DNA from: Rhizobium tibeticum
GTDB lineage: Bacteria; Pseudomonadota; Alphaproteobacteria; Rhizobiales; Rhizobiaceae
Length of the DNA: 64,000 nucleotides
NCBI RefSeq assembly: GCF_900110205.1
Contig: NZ_FOCV01000027.1
Location: 1-64,000, forward strand
Reading direction: 5' to 3'
Below are positions 35,465 to 44,397 of the stretch, in pieces. Position 1 is the stretch's first letter. Each line of letters starts with the position of its first letter. The translations under genes and the position numbers were made by a program. Under the pieces are notes generated by a model. It was not told where the DNA came from. It made no database searches and saw nothing but the letters and a program-made list of their open reading frames with translations.

Positions 35465-35750
35465 GAACGGATGACAAATACACAGAGCCTCGTGCAGTTG
35501 AGGCTGATGTCGACATCATAGATAAAACGAGGCGATTCAGGATTAGTTCCAGACCGCAGCGTCGGCCCGCGAGTTGAGCACCTTGCCCGCTCTGCGAGCG
35601 CAAGCAAGCGGGACTTCTAAGAGCTCTCATGCCGCATGAGGGGTGGAATATATCTCCAGGATAGGTAGAATTCGAATAGTTGAAGCAATCAGTCTTTATA
35701 TCGATACATACTAATGTACCTCGTGGCTGTATTGGATCCGGGGCGCAACG

Positions 35751-37073
35751 ATGCTTGAATTTTTCAGTCGGCATGCTCATCGATTTGTTCGCGACAATGA
35801 CGGCAACTTCGCAGTTCTGACTGCGCTGGCAATAGTGCCGCTACTCGCGGCGGCTTCCGTTGCAGTTGACTACGCCAATGCCGGTTTCGAGGCTGACAAG
35901 CTGCAGGAGGCATTGGATAGCGCCGCGCTCAGGGCGGTCCGGCTTTACGGCGAGGGCCAAACCGAGGCGGAAGCCACTCAGATGGCGAACGAGACGTTCT
36001 TCGGCAATTGGGACCCCTCTCAACGCAACGGGGAAACCCCCGCGGTGGTGTTTCCCGCGTCTCTGAATATCCTCTATTCGGAGGTGGGACAGCAGATAAC
36101 GGCGGCGGCCGACTATTCTTTTGCCTACCAGCCGGTGTTTCTCACTCGCTTATCGTTCCCTATCTCGCGCCACAGCAGCGCTTCTTACCAGACGGGCGGC
36201 GAAGCCTGCATCTTGGCGCTCAATCGGACAGCCGACCGCGCGTTCGAGGTGAGCGGTAGTTCCAGGGTCGATACGTCTGGCTGCACGATCACCGCAAACT
36301 CAAGCAGCGACGAAGCCATTTATGTCGGCGGGTCGGGAACCCTGAAGACGGAATGTCTTTATACGCCGGGCAAGGTCTCGGCGTCGCCAAGCAGCACTAC
36401 TCTTGCGTGCGGCCAACCGCGCGAAGGAAGCGCTGTGGCCATCGACCCGTTCAAGCGCAAAACAATGCCGACTGCCGGACAAGCGGTGGATCTGTCCGGA
36501 TGCGGACAGAACTTTGTCGGGGGCGGCGGCGGTGGCGGCACGTGCAATGGTACGGGCAAGACACCAAACAAACCTCCCGAAGGATATGCCGTGACGCCGA
36601 AGCCGGGGACGTACGACGGTCTGGAAATCAAGGGCAATGTGAAGCTGCAGCCCGGCAATTACATTATCGATGGCGGCACTTTGAAGTTCGCCAGCCAGTC
36701 GGTCCTCACCGGCGATCAGGTCACCTTCTTCCTGCTGAACGGTGCCGCAATCGACATCCATGGCGGCTCGACCTTCAACGTCACCGCCCCGACATCGGGC
36801 GCCTGGGCCGGGTTCTCGATCGTCGCCGACCGAAGCAACACAGCTCCTGCGGTCATCAACGGGAACAGCAACTCGCACCTCAACGGCATCATCTACACGC
36901 CGGCGGCCCAGGAATTCCAGTACGCCGGCAATGGCGGGACGGGTGGCGAATGCGTCCGCATCATCGCCCAAGAGATCACAATGATCGGCAACAGCACGTT
37001 CAAGCTGGATTGCAAGTCGGAACTGGCGAACAACGAGATCAACAATCCCGGTGCGATCCGACTTGTTGAATGA
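35751..37073 (+). CDS. TadE/TadG-like Flp-pilus-associated protein
   Basis: A 440-residue protein. The N-terminus is typical of TadG-like pseudopilin relatives: a basic start, then DNDGNFAVLTALAIVPLLAA followed by ASVAVDYANAGFEADKLQEA and LDSAALRA, a single membrane segment followed by an amphipathic helix. The rest is a long periplasmic beta-rich region with seven cysteines and a Gly-rich linker (FVGGGGGGGTCNGTG). Such proteins are minor components of tight-adherence pili, but no other tad genes are present, so it is an orphan. Preceded by an AT-rich promoter region with no tight partner. Confidence 0.82.
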   Translation: MLEFFSRHAHRFVRDNDGNFAVLTALAIVPLLAAASVAVDYANAGFEADKLQEALDSAALRAVRLYGEGQTEAEATQMANETFFGNWDPSQRNGETPAVVFPASLNILYSEVGQQITAAADYSFAYQPVFLTRLSFPISRHSSASYQTGGEACILALNRTADRAFEVSGSSRVDTSGCTITANSSSDEAIYVGGSGTLKTECLYTPGKVSASPSSTTLACGQPREGSAVAIDPFKRKTMPTAGQAVDLSGCGQNFVGGGGGGGTCNGTGKTPNKPPEGYAVTPKPGTYDGLEIKGNVKLQPGNYIIDGGTLKFASQSVLTGDQVTFFLLNGAAIDIHGGSTFNVTAPTSGAWAGFSIVADRSNTAPAVINGNSNSHLNGIIYTPAAQEFQYAGNGGTGGECVRIIAQEITMIGNSTFKLDCKSELANNEINNPGAIRLVE

Positions 37074-37243
37074 GGGCAGACAATCGGCGACTGGCGGGTA
37101 ACCGTGTACGTTTCTTGTCCGCTTTCGAAGTCGGCACAGTGAATGTGGTGCGGGGCAGCACCTCGGCGGGAATCCTTGCCACCCTATGGCGACGAACGCG
37201 ACGTCTGAGCAGCAGGATGGGACGCCCGGCCAAATGAATGCGT

Positions 37244-38689
37244 CTACCCCCAGAACCGCTTCGCATCGAGGATGTCGTCCACCGAGTCCTGCGCCTTACC
37301 AATGAGGACGTCTTTGTCGGCATGGGACAGCACACTGTCGCGAGCCGGGTGGTCGGCCAGACCGTACTTCTCGAGGACATCGGGTCCGGTGGCGAGATCA
37401 TTGAGCGCGCCCAGATGATCTTGAAGATCCGCCATGGCGGCGATGAACTTCTTGTACCGCCGCGCCCCACGCTTGCTGTCAAACAGAGAACCGAAGAATT
37501 CCGCCGCGTAGCGAAGCTTCTTCGCGTCCTTTCGAACCTGATGACGATGCTCATCGCCGACGGAGGCCAGCGCTCTGCCGTGCTTCTTCAGTTTCTTTCT
37601 CATCTTGTCGAGTGCCTCGGCGGTGAACTCCGCCGAGGGGCTCTGATCGGCTGCGTCCTTCCTCTCGAGATATTCGCCGCACTGAAGCCAGTCGTTAAAA
37701 TCAAGCGCGAGCGCCCGAGCGCGCGACGAGTTCAGCGCCCCGATCGCATCGTCGTACGCGTCTCTGCGAGCGTCTGTCAGCTTACTCACCAGATCGGCGT
37801 CCTTAGCCTTCGCGAGCAGGACGTCGACGTTGCGGGCTTCGCCTAGTACGCTGGCCAGCCATCGCACCTCGGCGTTCAGTCGCCCTGGCTCCTCGCCCGA
37901 CAGGATTGGCTTGAACAGGGAAAACGCCGAACGCAAACGCCGGAGCGCCACGCGAGCTTGGTGCAGGGCTTCCGGGTTGCGTCGATGCAAGAGGACGTCC
38001 TCATTGAGGCGGAACTGCCGGAAGCAGGACGAGGCGATCGCCTGGAAGGCTGCCACGGACGGCATATTGCGCTCGAGATCGAGACCCTCCGCCTTGAAGA
38101 CGGACCTCTGCTGATCAACGAGCGCGAATCCTTTTTCCGACTTGGAGCGGACGCCGAACCGGGACAGGACGACCCCGTCGACCTTACGCGCGAGGATGAA
38201 CAGGTCTTTTCGGTCGCCATCTTTCAGTTCGAGTTCGACTTCACGGATGGCCGATTGTCTGTCGCCGGACACGGCCTCGCCCTGATCGACCACGACCTCG
38301 ATGAGCGACCCGTTCTCCTTCACGTTCCAGACGCGTCTTTCCACATCGACGTCGAATACCGGCTCTACGGCGAGGTCGCTCCCGAACTCGCTCAACAGCG
38401 GGCTCGAATGGTCGAGAACGGGTTCCTCCCCGTCGATGGGAGTTTCCCATTCAGACCGTGCGAAGAGGGACTTGCTGGGTCCGGTGGCCTTCACCGTCTG
38501 CATGCGGGCGGCGCCGCTTCGCCGGATGCGGAGTGAGAAGCCTTCCTGGAAGAGCCTACGCTCGACGGTGTCGAAGTAGGTCGACGACTGCTCCAGAACC
38601 TTCTCGGGTTCGCCGAGAAGGTCGGAACCAAGAAGAGCCTCCAGGGCTTCGGTTGACAGTTCAAGCTTGATTTCGATTTCGGACGACAA
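37244..38689 (-). CDS. CYTH-CHAD domain protein
   Basis: A 481-residue protein. The N-terminal CYTH domain opens with the E-x-E-x-K motif (SSEIEIKLEL), then FDTVERRLFQEGFSLRIRR and ELELKDGD. The C-terminal CHAD domain (around residues 210-480) has the histidine/arginine-rich helices LHQARVALRRLRSAFSLFKP, HRHQVRKDAKKLRYAAEFFG and YKKFIAAMADLQDHLGALND. CYTH domains hydrolyse triphosphates; CHAD domains bind polyphosphate. It probably acts on inorganic polyphosphate or triphosphate. Upstream and divergent is a DIPP-like Nudix pseudogene, another enzyme class acting on polyphosphorylated substrates. Confidence 0.9.
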   Translation of the reverse strand: MSSEIEIKLELSTEALEALLGSDLLGEPEKVLEQSSTYFDTVERRLFQEGFSLRIRRSGAARMQTVKATGPSKSLFARSEWETPIDGEEPVLDHSSPLLSEFGSDLAVEPVFDVDVERRVWNVKENGSLIEVVVDQGEAVSGDRQSAIREVELELKDGDRKDLFILARKVDGVVLSRFGVRSKSEKGFALVDQQRSVFKAEGLDLERNMPSVAAFQAIASSCFRQFRLNEDVLLHRRNPEALHQARVALRRLRSAFSLFKPILSGEEPGRLNAEVRWLASVLGEARNVDVLLAKAKDADLVSKLTDARRDAYDDAIGALNSSRARALALDFNDWLQCGEYLERKDAADQSPSAEFTAEALDKMRKKLKKHGRALASVGDEHRHQVRKDAKKLRYAAEFFGSLFDSKRGARRYKKFIAAMADLQDHLGALNDLATGPDVLEKYGLADHPARDSVLSHADKDVLIGKAQDSVDDILDAKRFWG

Positions 38690-38788
38690 GGTGGACTCCG
38701 ACTGTTAAGGGACGGTCGTCAACGGTGAGGCTGCTGTCACAGACTGATGTTACACCGATTTATCAAGGCGTCCTATGTTTCGAGCAGC

Positions 38789-39243
38789 ATGATGAAGGCG
38801 ATGCTTGAGGAAGAACACCGAACTGGTGCAGGTGCCAGTCCCTTCGCGCGCGACGTCCGACAGGCAGGTGCGATCTGTTATCGTCGAAACAAGAACGGCG
38901 ACCTCAGAATCCTGCTGGTCGGAAGCCGCCGAAACGGACGATGGGGCGTTCCCAGGGACACCTCGATCCTGGCGAAACAACCGTGGCAGCAGCGCTTCGC
39001 GAAGCCTTCGAGGAAGCCGGCGTCGAAGGCTCGGTCGATCCGGATGTCTTCGGTTCGTTCTCGTATCGGAAGGAAAGTGCACCCCATCGGTATCAGGTCT
39101 CGGTTCATCTGCTCGAGGTCTCCCGCATGGCGACGGAGTTCCCTGAAAAGGCAATGCGGAAGCAGAAGTGGTTCCCGCTCAAGATTGCCATTCGAGACGT
39201 CGCCCAGCCGGGGCTGCGGACGCTCCTTCAACGCCTGCGATAG
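38789..39243 (+). pseudogene. Nudix hydrolase (DIPP-like), one-base frameshift; copy 1
   Basis: Frame one runs from ATG 38789 through VRQAGAICYRRNKNGDLRIL and LVGSRRNGRWGVP. Frame two gives GHLDPGETTVAAALREAFEE then AGVEGSVDPDVFGSFSYRKE to the stop at 39243. The Nudix box G-x5-E-x7-REAFEEAGV is intact. The break is at 38951-38958 (CCCAGGGA), where the homologous fragment at 53878 reads CCCAAGGGA, so exactly one A has been lost. DIPP-like Nudix enzymes cleave diphosphoinositol or dinucleoside polyphosphates. Divergent from the CYTH-CHAD gene. If the base is a sequence error the gene is functional (about 150 residues). Confidence 0.75.
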
Positions 39244-39390
39244 ACACCAAGCCAGTCAGGGCGAGGCGAGGGAGGCTGAGACGCACTCTCGCTCTGTGAC
39301 CACACGTCATCTTGCTACGAACGTACCAAACTTGTAGCAACGCCCGGCCGGGTTGCCGGCACTGGATCTTTAGGAGCGCACCAAAGCATC

Positions 39391-39729
39391 ATGGACGCCG
39401 AACATCGTCTCGCGACGTATGGAAGCCTCGCGCCGGGCGAGATCAATCACGGACAGCTCGACGGCCTTCGCGGCACCTGGCGAAAGGGCACCGTCCGTGG
39501 CCGACTTCTCGAGGCCGGATGGGGAGCGCGGTTTGGCTTTCCCGGTCTCGTGCTCGATGACGAAGCCTTCGAAGTCCCTGTTTCAGTATTCGAATCCCCG
39601 GACCTTCCAGAACACTGGAAGCGTCTCGACGAGTTCGAGGGCGACAGCTATCAGCGTGTCGTCGCGAAGGTCACGGTTGGAGGCCAGCAGGTTGAAGCAT
39701 TCGTCTACGCATTGGCGAAGATGACCTAA
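39391..39729 (+). CDS. Gamma-glutamylcyclotransferase-like (AIG2/GGCT) protein
   Basis: A 112-residue protein with the GGCT-fold start RLATYGSLAPGEINHGQL (the Y-G-S-L substrate loop) and LDEFEGDSYQRVVAKVTV, where the Glu in DEFEGDSY is the family's general acid/base. FGFPGLVLDD and EAFVYALAK complete the barrel. Family enzymes release 5-oxoproline from gamma-glutamyl peptides or modified amines; the exact substrate is open. Start ATG 39391 follows AGGAGC at reasonable distance. It stands alone between the Nudix pseudogene and the convergent aminotransferase. Confidence 0.85.
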   Translation: MDAEHRLATYGSLAPGEINHGQLDGLRGTWRKGTVRGRLLEAGWGARFGFPGLVLDDEAFEVPVSVFESPDLPEHWKRLDEFEGDSYQRVVAKVTVGGQQVEAFVYALAKMT

Positions 39730-39859
39730 CTGAGCGGTTCATTCGGTCGAACTGAGATCGTCCTCTCCGGCATTCAGCATCGCGGCCAATATCCGCAGCC
39801 CGATCTCGAGTTGACCTAACAAGCGGCTGGGCCGGTGTTGAGCCTCGTTGTCCACTTCG

Positions 39860-41050
39860 CTACGCTGCGACTTGCCTAATCGCATGCGCAAAGACGGGCA
39901 AAGAGCGCTCGACCATCACATCGTTCGCGGTGAGGCTGATCCGCAGGCGGCCGGGCAACTGCGCGACGCTCCCCGGCAGAACCCAGACGCCGTCGGCCGC
40001 AAGGCGCGCCGCGAATGCCATGTCGTCCGGGATCGGAGATCGCGGAATCAGATAGAAGGTGCCTTCGGGCACCGGTAGATCGTAGCCTGCTGCCCTAAGG
40101 CCTTCGACCATACGATCGCGGCGCCGTTCGAGGGCGGTAACATCGATGCAGAGCTTCTCAAGATCGGGCAGGGCTCGCTGCAGGGTTCGACCGGCGAAGG
40201 CCCAGCCATGCGATACCTGAGCTATGTCGACCGCCTCGCGCAGCCTCATGCGATCAGCCTCTGGCATGTCCGCCCCGAGCGCGAGCCAGCCGAGGCGCTC
40301 GCCGGGTGCAAGCAGAGTCTTGCCGTAGGAGTAGGCGATCAGCGTGTGCGGATAGCTTTCGGCCGGGCTGATATGGGCGTTAGCGCCAAACACTAGCCGC
40401 GCATAGGGCTCGTCGGCAAGCAAGTAGATCACCTTGCCGTGTCGCTCGGATGCCGCGGCAAGCATATCGGCGAGCGCATCGAGTTGAGCGCGCGGGAATA
40501 TTCGACCGGTTGTGTTGTGTGGGGTATTCACCACGACGACGCGCGTGCGCGGCGTGATCGAGGCCGCGATCTTCTCAATATCGAGATCGAAATTGACGGG
40601 CGACAAGTCCACGGCAACGGGCGTGCCGGCGGCTCCGCGAATCTGAGCGCCATAGGCGAACCAGCCCGGGCGCGGATAGATGACCTCGTCGCCCACCTCG
40701 AGCACGGCGAGCAGCGCCGCCGCTATCGCGCCGAACCCTCCGGCGGTGATGGCGATGTCGGCCGGTTCGTAGGAGCGGCCGCGCGTTTCGCTCAGCTTGC
40801 GAGCGACCGTCTCGCGCGCCAAGGCATCGTATTTCTGGTAGCCGAACCAGTGAACGTCCTGCGGTTCAGCGTGGCGGACCAGCGCATCGACGAGGCCGCG
40901 CAACGGTGGCTCCTGCGGATTGCCGAACATGAAATCGCAAGCATCTGGACCGAGGCCATCTCCTTCGAGCACCCGTTGCGCGAAGTCCATGACCGCGCGC
41001 ATTTCCTCTGTTACGGCGAGCATCCGGCTGGACACGGCGGCGATCGGCAT
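39860..41050 (-). CDS. PLP-dependent aminotransferase, class I/II
   Basis: A 396-residue protein of fold type I. It shows DFMFGNPQEPPL near the start, GGFGAIAAALLAVLEVGDEV for cofactor phosphate binding, VVNTPHNTTGRIF with the N-P-N-like TPHNTTG motif, LADEPYARLVF with the PLP-interacting aspartate and tyrosine, and the Schiff-base lysine in YSYGKTLLAPGERLGW. RLRISLTAN supplies the carboxylate-binding arginine. It moves an amino group between an amino acid and a 2-oxo acid in the cytosol; substrate unknown. The Pro-to-His change in the usual NPHNPTG motif is unusual. Confidence 0.9.
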   Translation of the reverse strand: MPIAAVSSRMLAVTEEMRAVMDFAQRVLEGDGLGPDACDFMFGNPQEPPLRGLVDALVRHAEPQDVHWFGYQKYDALARETVARKLSETRGRSYEPADIAITAGGFGAIAAALLAVLEVGDEVIYPRPGWFAYGAQIRGAAGTPVAVDLSPVNFDLDIEKIAASITPRTRVVVVNTPHNTTGRIFPRAQLDALADMLAAASERHGKVIYLLADEPYARLVFGANAHISPAESYPHTLIAYSYGKTLLAPGERLGWLALGADMPEADRMRLREAVDIAQVSHGWAFAGRTLQRALPDLEKLCIDVTALERRRDRMVEGLRAAGYDLPVPEGTFYLIPRSPIPDDMAFAARLAADGVWVLPGSVAQLPGRLRISLTANDVMVERSLPVFAHAIRQVAA

Positions 41051-41271
41051 GGCGCACCCCCCCTGCGGGCGGCGCCTGTCCCCTCGGTCAAATACGCCGC
41101 CGACCCCGACATTATCATCTGTCGGCCTCCCAGTCGCAGGAAAGTTCTCGTCGGTTTCCCGACGCCAGGGCGCGGATCCTGAAGATGGCCTTGATGGCTG
41201 GTCGGGTTAACCCCGGCCTTTTTGCATCTTCGGCCTTTTCCGGCCGCAGCCTCGGTATAACCGCTTCCCAA

Positions 41272-41616
41272 TCACGTCGGATGTGCCTGAAGGGCCGCAT
41301 AAGCGGACGATTCTGCCTTCTTCTTCAGCTTGCGGAGAACTGGGGTTTTCTCGGCAGGGTTCTCCCCATCGTCGGGATCGATCCCCGAGCCGACCTCGTC
41401 CATTCGGTGTTTTATCGCGAGCGCGTAGATGGTGTTCAGGATATTCGGATCTTTTACATGAGGATCTGTAAGCGCCAGAAGCGAGGCACGCACAATCTTC
41501 TTGCTGGTCGCCTTGGGACAACGTTTCAACACGAAATCGTAAAGCCCCTTGCCGGCAAGACCTTCTGTGGCGCCATCCAAAAGCGCCACATAGACTCGTT
41601 TCCGCTTCTCACTCAC
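41272..41616 (-). CDS. Conserved hypothetical basic protein with GTG start (114 aa)
   Basis: A GTG start at 41616 is supported by GGGAGGCGAGAC directly upstream (GGAGG with a six-base spacer); this decides it over the upstream ATG. The product starts VSEKRKRVYVALLDGATEGL and continues YDFVLKRCPKATSKKIVRAS then LLALTDPHVKDPNILNTIYA LAIKHRMDEVG-like helices. The helical, Lys/Arg-rich make-up resembles small nucleic-acid-associated or regulatory proteins, but no family is recognised. Divergent from the gene pair at 41837. Confidence 0.6.
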   Translation of the reverse strand: MSEKRKRVYVALLDGATEGLAGKGLYDFVLKRCPKATSKKIVRASLLALTDPHVKDPNILNTIYALAIKHRMDEVGSGIDPDDGENPAEKTPVLRKLKKKAESSAYAALQAHPT

Positions 41617-41836
41617 GTCTCGCCTCCCTCTTGAACTTGTGGTGATAATTTCTGTCATAAAAACGTCATACGCAACAGACTGCAGCGCGCAATAAGAGCG
41701 AGCTCTCCAAAACCTCGGCCTCCGAGACAAACGATGGCCGCTCTCTAGCCTACTCCCTTCGAACAGATTTGATTTCCGCGTGTGCTCTGACACCATGCTC
41801 TCACCGAGGGTGGGGGCGCCGTGAGGGGGAACGCAA

Positions 41837-42064
41837 ATGGACGACGACGAACTAGCCATGATCGAGGCCGAATACCAGGGCAACGATATCTTCGTGGTGT
41901 CGAACGACCCGCTGATAGGGCGGCTTGAGCTCGTGGCAGACGAAGGCGGAGTAGTCGAAGTAAGGCTCGACCGCGCCACCGCAGAAGATTTGCTATCGGC
42001 GCTGGTGCAGTTCCTTGATCAAGGTGAAGGCGAGGACGCTCCGAAGTTCTCGACGCTGCAATGA
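41837..42064 (+). CDS. Small acidic hypothetical protein (75 aa)
   Basis: Very acidic (MDDDELAMIEAEYQGNDIFV onward; DLLSALVQFLDQGEGEDAPK near the end), predicted alpha/beta. Its stop overlaps the start of the next gene by four bases (ATGA), so the two are translated together. No recognised family. Its partner carries a zinc ribbon, so this protein might pair with it or counterbalance its charge; this is speculation. Confidence 0.65.
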   Translation: MDDDELAMIEAEYQGNDIFVVSNDPLIGRLELVADEGGVVEVRLDRATAEDLLSALVQFLDQGEGEDAPKFSTLQ

Positions 42065-42273
42065 GCGGGTTTACAGAGGAAGAGATCGCCGCCGAGCTGA
42101 AGCGGCGCAACGATGCGATTAGATTGGAAGAGGAAGGCAGGAAAGCAGCGTGGCGTCGTGCCGAACTCGTCGAACTGGAGCCGGCAGACACCAGGTGCCT
42201 CCGTTGTGGCAGGCCGATCCGATGGTGGGAGGCCACGAGCCCCGAAACTCCTTTGTGCGACATCTGCCTCTGA
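42061..42273 (+). CDS. DksA/TraR-like zinc-ribbon small protein (70 aa)
   Basis: An N-terminal helical, charged half (FTEEEIAAELKRRNDAIRLE) and a C-terminal four-cysteine ribbon: CLRCGRPIRWWEATSPETPL then CDIC. The C-x2-C-G-x15-C-x2-C spacing and the following GRPI resemble the zinc finger of DksA/TraR proteins, which bind RNA polymerase through its secondary channel. The coiled-coil tip of DksA, with its catalytic acidic residues, is not present in this short version. Coupled to the acidic protein upstream. Function inferred by resemblance only. Confidence 0.65.
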   Translation: MSGFTEEEIAAELKRRNDAIRLEEEGRKAAWRRAELVELEPADTRCLRCGRPIRWWEATSPETPLCDICL

Positions 42274-42382
42274 ACGCCGCCACGGCGCCAATCGTCCGTC
42301 GCTCCGGCGAGGCGCACATATTGCCACACAGAAGCCCGCAGACGCGCATCCGGTATTTGCTAGACTCTGGTCTCTGACGCGG

Positions 42383-42623
42383 TTAAGTCGCCAATCGCGC
42401 TCCTGGGTCTCCCTCGTCCGGCTCGCTGACCTCACCAAGTGCGGTGACGATATCATCCGGCGATGTAACACCCGAGCTGACCAGCAGTATGGCCTTATTA
42501 AGAGCAACATCGGCCGCGTTCGCAGTTGGGATCGAGATGATTTGCCTGCAGCCAGCGATTAAGCGCGGATGTTACAAGCTCTATTTCTTCGTCGGTGTAG
42601 GAAAGTAGATCGAAAAGAGACAT
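42383..42623 (-). pseudogene. Small rhizobial protein gene with a frameshift
   Basis: From ATG 42623 the minus strand reads MSLFDLLSYTDEEIELVTSA then LNRWLQANHLDPNCERG before a stop at 42498. The next frame continues ADVALNKAILLVSSGVTSPD then DIVTALGEVSEPDEGDPGA to the stop at 42383. Together they make a sensible 80-residue protein. The join is near 42510. Both halves have good codon character, which random sequence would not give. No recognised domain. Confidence 0.5.
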
Positions 42624-42877
42624 AGCGGCGCCTCCAATCAAACTGTCTCTCAAGCGGCCGGCACCCGATGGCAGACGACGGCCGACACAATACTACGCCT
42701 TACTGGCGTCACCTGCAAAGGGGCGTCCTCAAGGCTGCAGAGGAACGTTGCAGGGCAATTCCCGCGCTCGGGCGGCGGCTAAGTGCTGGTGATAATTCGG
42801 CTGGATCGCTCACCAGGTCTTGGTAGTATCAGAGCCATCCTACGTCAAAATTTCGCAGCAGAGTATCCAGAGCCCTC

Positions 42878-43168
42878 CTAATCCGCGCGGCGCCCGCCGC
42901 GGAAGAACCACCCGAAATACAGACAGATAAGAAAGAGCACAAAGTGGACCGTGCCGCGCACGGCACTGAGCTCAGGCGACTGCACAGCGCTGGTCCACAT
43001 CAGCGGGATCGGGATCTTCGCCAAGTAGAAGTAGAATTGCATCCCGCTGCTGACGAAGAACGCGCCGGCAAGGAGTTTGCGGTACTCGCGGTATCGCATC
43101 GCGACGTAGAGTGTCGGCAGCCCAATGACGATGATCGCGGCAACAAGATATGGCAGCATGGGCCTCAT
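42878..43168 (-). CDS. Small inner-membrane protein (96 aa)
   Basis: MRPMLPYLVAAIIVIGLPTL opens a three-helix protein (helices near residues 5-24, 33-52 and 70-88) with a basic C-terminus (FRGGRRAD). The start at 43168 excludes the upstream extension, which would cover the palindrome. It is divergent from the regulator at 43216, whose operator-like palindrome (43205-43226) lies 37 bases upstream, so it may be co-controlled. Family not recognised. Confidence 0.6.
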   Translation of the reverse strand: MRPMLPYLVAAIIVIGLPTLYVAMRYREYRKLLAGAFFVSSGMQFYFYLAKIPIPLMWTSAVQSPELSAVRGTVHFVLFLICLYFGWFFRGGRRAD

Positions 43169-43204
43169 CCTGGGCTCGCGCTTGCCGCCGGTCCGTTCTT
43201 CTAC

Positions 43205-43226
43205 ATATTCGGCATATGCCGAATAT
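43205..43226. promoter_or_regulatory. Perfect 22-bp palindrome over the regulator's start codon
   Basis: Half-site ATATTCGGCAT followed by its exact reverse complement ATGCCGAATAT. The ATG of the regulator (43216) is the centre of symmetry. A protein bound here would block ribosome access and, being in the divergent promoter region, also affect the membrane-protein gene at 43168. Twenty-two perfectly symmetric bases are very unlikely by chance. Confidence 0.8.
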
Positions 43227-43500
43227 ATCAAACAAGGTGGGCGAGGACGAGCGGCGCTTCATGGAGGACGTGGGTCGGCTGCTCGCGCCATGGGGCGTAC
43301 CACCCGTCGCCGCCCGGCTCTATGGGCGTCTACTTCTCTGTCCTAACTCCGTCGGCCTCGACCAGATCACCGCGGATCTTGGGATCGGCAAGAGCAGCGC
43401 ACGCATGGCCGCTCGGTTGCTGGAGAGCTCCACGCTGTCGCGCCGCCATCATGCCCCAGGTACGAAGGGCGCGCTTTTGCTTCAATCGGGAGAAGCATGA
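43216..43500 (+). CDS. GbsR/MarR-like winged-helix regulator, short C-terminus
   Basis: Starts MPNISNKVGEDERRFMEDVG and continues RLLAPWGVPPVAARLYGRLL then LCPNSVGLDQITADLGIGKS, SARMAARLLES, the winged-helix of GbsR-type MarR relatives. At 94 residues it ends just after the wing (SRRHHAPGTKGALLLQSGEA), lacking the dimerisation helices that bring relatives to 150-190 residues. It ends one base before the next gene's ATG. It may be a truncated allele or a minimal regulator. Its start codon lies inside a perfect palindrome, suggesting autoregulation. Confidence 0.75.
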   Translation: MPNISNKVGEDERRFMEDVGRLLAPWGVPPVAARLYGRLLLCPNSVGLDQITADLGIGKSSARMAARLLESSTLSRRHHAPGTKGALLLQSGEA

Positions 43501-43501
43501 A

Positions 43502-44185
43502 ATGGGCCTCGTTCTAAATCTTCTTGCCCAGACAATCGTCTGGTTCGGGCTCATGGGCGCGATCATCTTCGGTGCTGCAGGAACGATAGACTACACCGGC
43601 GGGTGGCTCTATCTGGGCGTGATGATCGCCATCTCTGTTGTATTTGGGTTGCACATGGCGCGCGTCGATCCCGGTCTCCTTCGAGAGCGCCTAAAGCCGC
43701 CGGTGCAGAAGGACCAGCCGCTCGCGGACAAGCTGGTCCTCATCCCAATCCTGCTTCTCATGTTTGGAGGGCTGGGACTCATGGCAGCGGATGCTGCGCG
43801 CTGGCACTGGTCGATAATGCCACCTTCCGTGCAGTGGGCAGGATGCGGCTTACTCCTGGCGGCGATTTTGTTCATATACTGGACCATGCGCACGAACAGC
43901 TTCGCGGCGCCGGTCGTGAAAATACAAAGGGACCGCGGCCAGGCGGTCATCACGACAGGCCCTTATGCCATCGTCCGCCATCCGCTCTATTTCGGCGCAC
44001 TCTTCTATATCGCCGGTACCTCGCTCGTGCTCGGCTCGTGGTGGGGCCTCGTGGCGGTTCCCAGCCTCGCCCTCTTGCTCGGCATCCGGATCGGCATTGA
44101 AGAAAAGACGCTGCGCACGGGTCTCGATGGCTATGACGATTATGCGCGCCGCGTGCGCTGGCGCCTGATTCCGCTCGTCTGGTGA
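43502..44185 (+). CDS. Isoprenylcysteine carboxyl methyltransferase (ICMT)-like membrane protein
   Basis: A 227-residue integral membrane protein with about six helices. The C-terminal catalytic signature of the ICMT/PEMT superfamily is present: VITTGPYAIVRHPLYFGALF with the SAM-contacting R-H-P-x-Y, and later EEKTLRTGLDGYDDYARRVR ending WRLIPLVW. Bacterial members methylate small molecules or lipids; substrates are largely unknown. It begins one base after the regulator's stop, so the pair is an operon, and the regulator is likely to respond to the methyltransferase's substrate or product. Confidence 0.85.
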   Translation: MGLVLNLLAQTIVWFGLMGAIIFGAAGTIDYTGGWLYLGVMIAISVVFGLHMARVDPGLLRERLKPPVQKDQPLADKLVLIPILLLMFGGLGLMAADAARWHWSIMPPSVQWAGCGLLLAAILFIYWTMRTNSFAAPVVKIQRDRGQAVITTGPYAIVRHPLYFGALFYIAGTSLVLGSWWGLVAVPSLALLLGIRIGIEEKTLRTGLDGYDDYARRVRWRLIPLVW

Positions 44186-44397
44186 GACTGCCCACCGCCC
44201 ACATTCCGGCAAGAGCTTCCCCCAGCCTATGGCATCAGATGATACGGCGAGGAGCCGTGAACATCCGTCCGATGACGTGGACGGCGAAGCAGCAACAGAG
44301 GAAAGGGGCTGCGTTGGTGAGAAAACGGACCAATGATTTTTGGTCGTTCATGCCGATCAGGGCCGGCCGTCTGAAAATGGATCGATCCTTCAAGTTC

